Positions 41,733 through 42,120 of a stretch of 42,120 nt of DNA are shown here, piece after piece. The notes beneath the pieces were generated by a model. The model saw nothing but the letters and a program-made list of their open reading frames with translations. It had not been told where the DNA came from and did no database searches. Source of the stretch: Sneathiella sp. (GTDB taxonomy: Bacteria; Pseudomonadota; Alphaproteobacteria; Sneathiellales; Sneathiellaceae); NCBI RefSeq assembly GCF_029233945.1, contig NZ_JARGOQ010000008.1, positions 1 to 42,120 of the forward strand, read 5' to 3'. Each line of letters begins with the position of its first letter. Position 1 is the first letter of the stretch. Position numbers and translations under genes: made by a program.

Positions 41733-42120
41733 TCAGCTTGTGACGTTGGTGCTGAGCTCGCCGATAAATTCTTCAAAATCCTTCGCCTCCCGGAAGTCCT
41801 TATAAACGGAGGCGAAGCGCACATAGGAGACACTATCGAGGGCCGCCAGCCCTTCCATCACCAGCTCGCCGATCTTGTCCGACGGGATTTCCTGATCGCC
41901 GCTGCTTTCCAGCTGTCGGACGATGCCGTTGATCATGCGATCAATGCGGTCCGGATCGACGGGGCGCTTGCGGGTCGCGATACTGACAGAGCGTTCCAGC
42001 TTCTCGCGCTCGAACGGCGTTCGCTGACCGTCCTTTTTAACCACCGTCAGTTCGCGCAGTTGCACCCGCTCAAACGTGGTGAAACGGGCACCGCAAGTTG
42101 CACAGGCCCGCCGCCGCCGG
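41733..42120 (-). CDS. nrdR: NrdR transcriptional repressor, C-terminal part (cut by window edge)
   Basis: Minus-strand frame open to the window edge. The visible part includes [26 protein letters not shown], the second half of the N-terminal zinc ribbon, then the ATP-cone from [14 protein letters not shown] through [14 protein letters not shown]. NrdR represses ribonucleotide reductase genes when bound to ATP/dATP. The start and the first two zinc cysteines are outside the window. Confidence 0.93.
   Translation of the reverse strand, partial: RRRRACATCGARFTTFERVQLRELTVVKKDGQRTPFEREKLERSVSIATRKRPVDPDRIDRMINGIVRQLESSGDQEIPSDKIGELVMEGLAALDSVSYVRFASVYKDFREAKDFEEFIGELSTNVTS

Overview
The window is a 42.1 kb piece of an alphaproteobacterial chromosome. 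Gene content and order fit this class: recJ-glpX-hom-aminotransferase, merR-ihfA-fabH-plsX-rpmF-yceD beside the cytochrome bc1 assembly chaperone and bamE, a CtaA/Cox15 haem A synthase, a proton-pumping pyrophosphatase, a class I PHA synthase, and nrdR-ribD-ribE-ribBX-ribH-nusB-thiL. Most of the DNA is GC-rich. A Rhodospirillales- or Sneathiella-like lineage is my guess, but the sequence does not settle the order. Both ends cut a gene: recJ at the left and nrdR at the right.

Layout. 1-3755 (minus): aminotransferase, hom, glpX, recJ. 3857-5020 (minus): a lipoprotein with an OmpA-like domain, divergent from phaC (5238-7085). 7113-9115 (minus): an unknown small gene, argC and a gamma-carbonic anhydrase-like gene, followed by cspA. 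9879-15749 is a mixed set of accessory enzymes: two GFA-fold zinc proteins, a SixA-type phosphatase coupled to a chloramphenicol-acetyltransferase-like gene, a PAS protein, a DUF169 protein, a NAPE-PLD-like metallo-hydrolase and a fatty-acid desaturase. 15827-16547 is a HigB/HigA-type toxin-antitoxin pair. 16633-18247 (minus) holds rpsI, rplM and a hotdog thioesterase. 18407-20989 (plus) holds an enoyl-CoA hydratase-like gene, a CoA-binding protein and a MetY/MetZ-type sulfhydrylase, followed by a VOC protein on the minus strand.

Two accessory loci stand out. At 21464-23367 a CsgG/HfaB-type outer-membrane lipoprotein lies between two small secreted proteins, which looks like a divergent curli- or holdfast-anchor-type secretion system. 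At 24699-26341, beside a tRNA-Pro gene, a strongly AT-rich two-gene operon encodes a protein with an N-terminal module resembling the PUA-like sensor found before Mrr-type nucleases, here joined to a membrane segment, plus a small membrane protein with a helical tail. This is the best candidate for an undescribed (possibly defence) system.

The right part is mainly housekeeping: tRNA-Pro, merR-type gene, ihfA, fabH, plsX, rpmF, yceD/DUF177, bc1 chaperone, bamE, and the divergent pyrophosphatases hppA (membrane) and ppa (soluble). An MFS transporter with a DUF4865 gene and the riboflavin/nusB/thiL cluster complete it. The bifunctional-looking riboflavin gene has a degenerate GTP cyclohydrolase II half. 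Metabolic links in the window include homoserine made by Hom feeding the MetY-type enzyme, and the lipid genes plsX, fabH and the desaturase. No transposase, integrase, CRISPR array or rRNA was seen.
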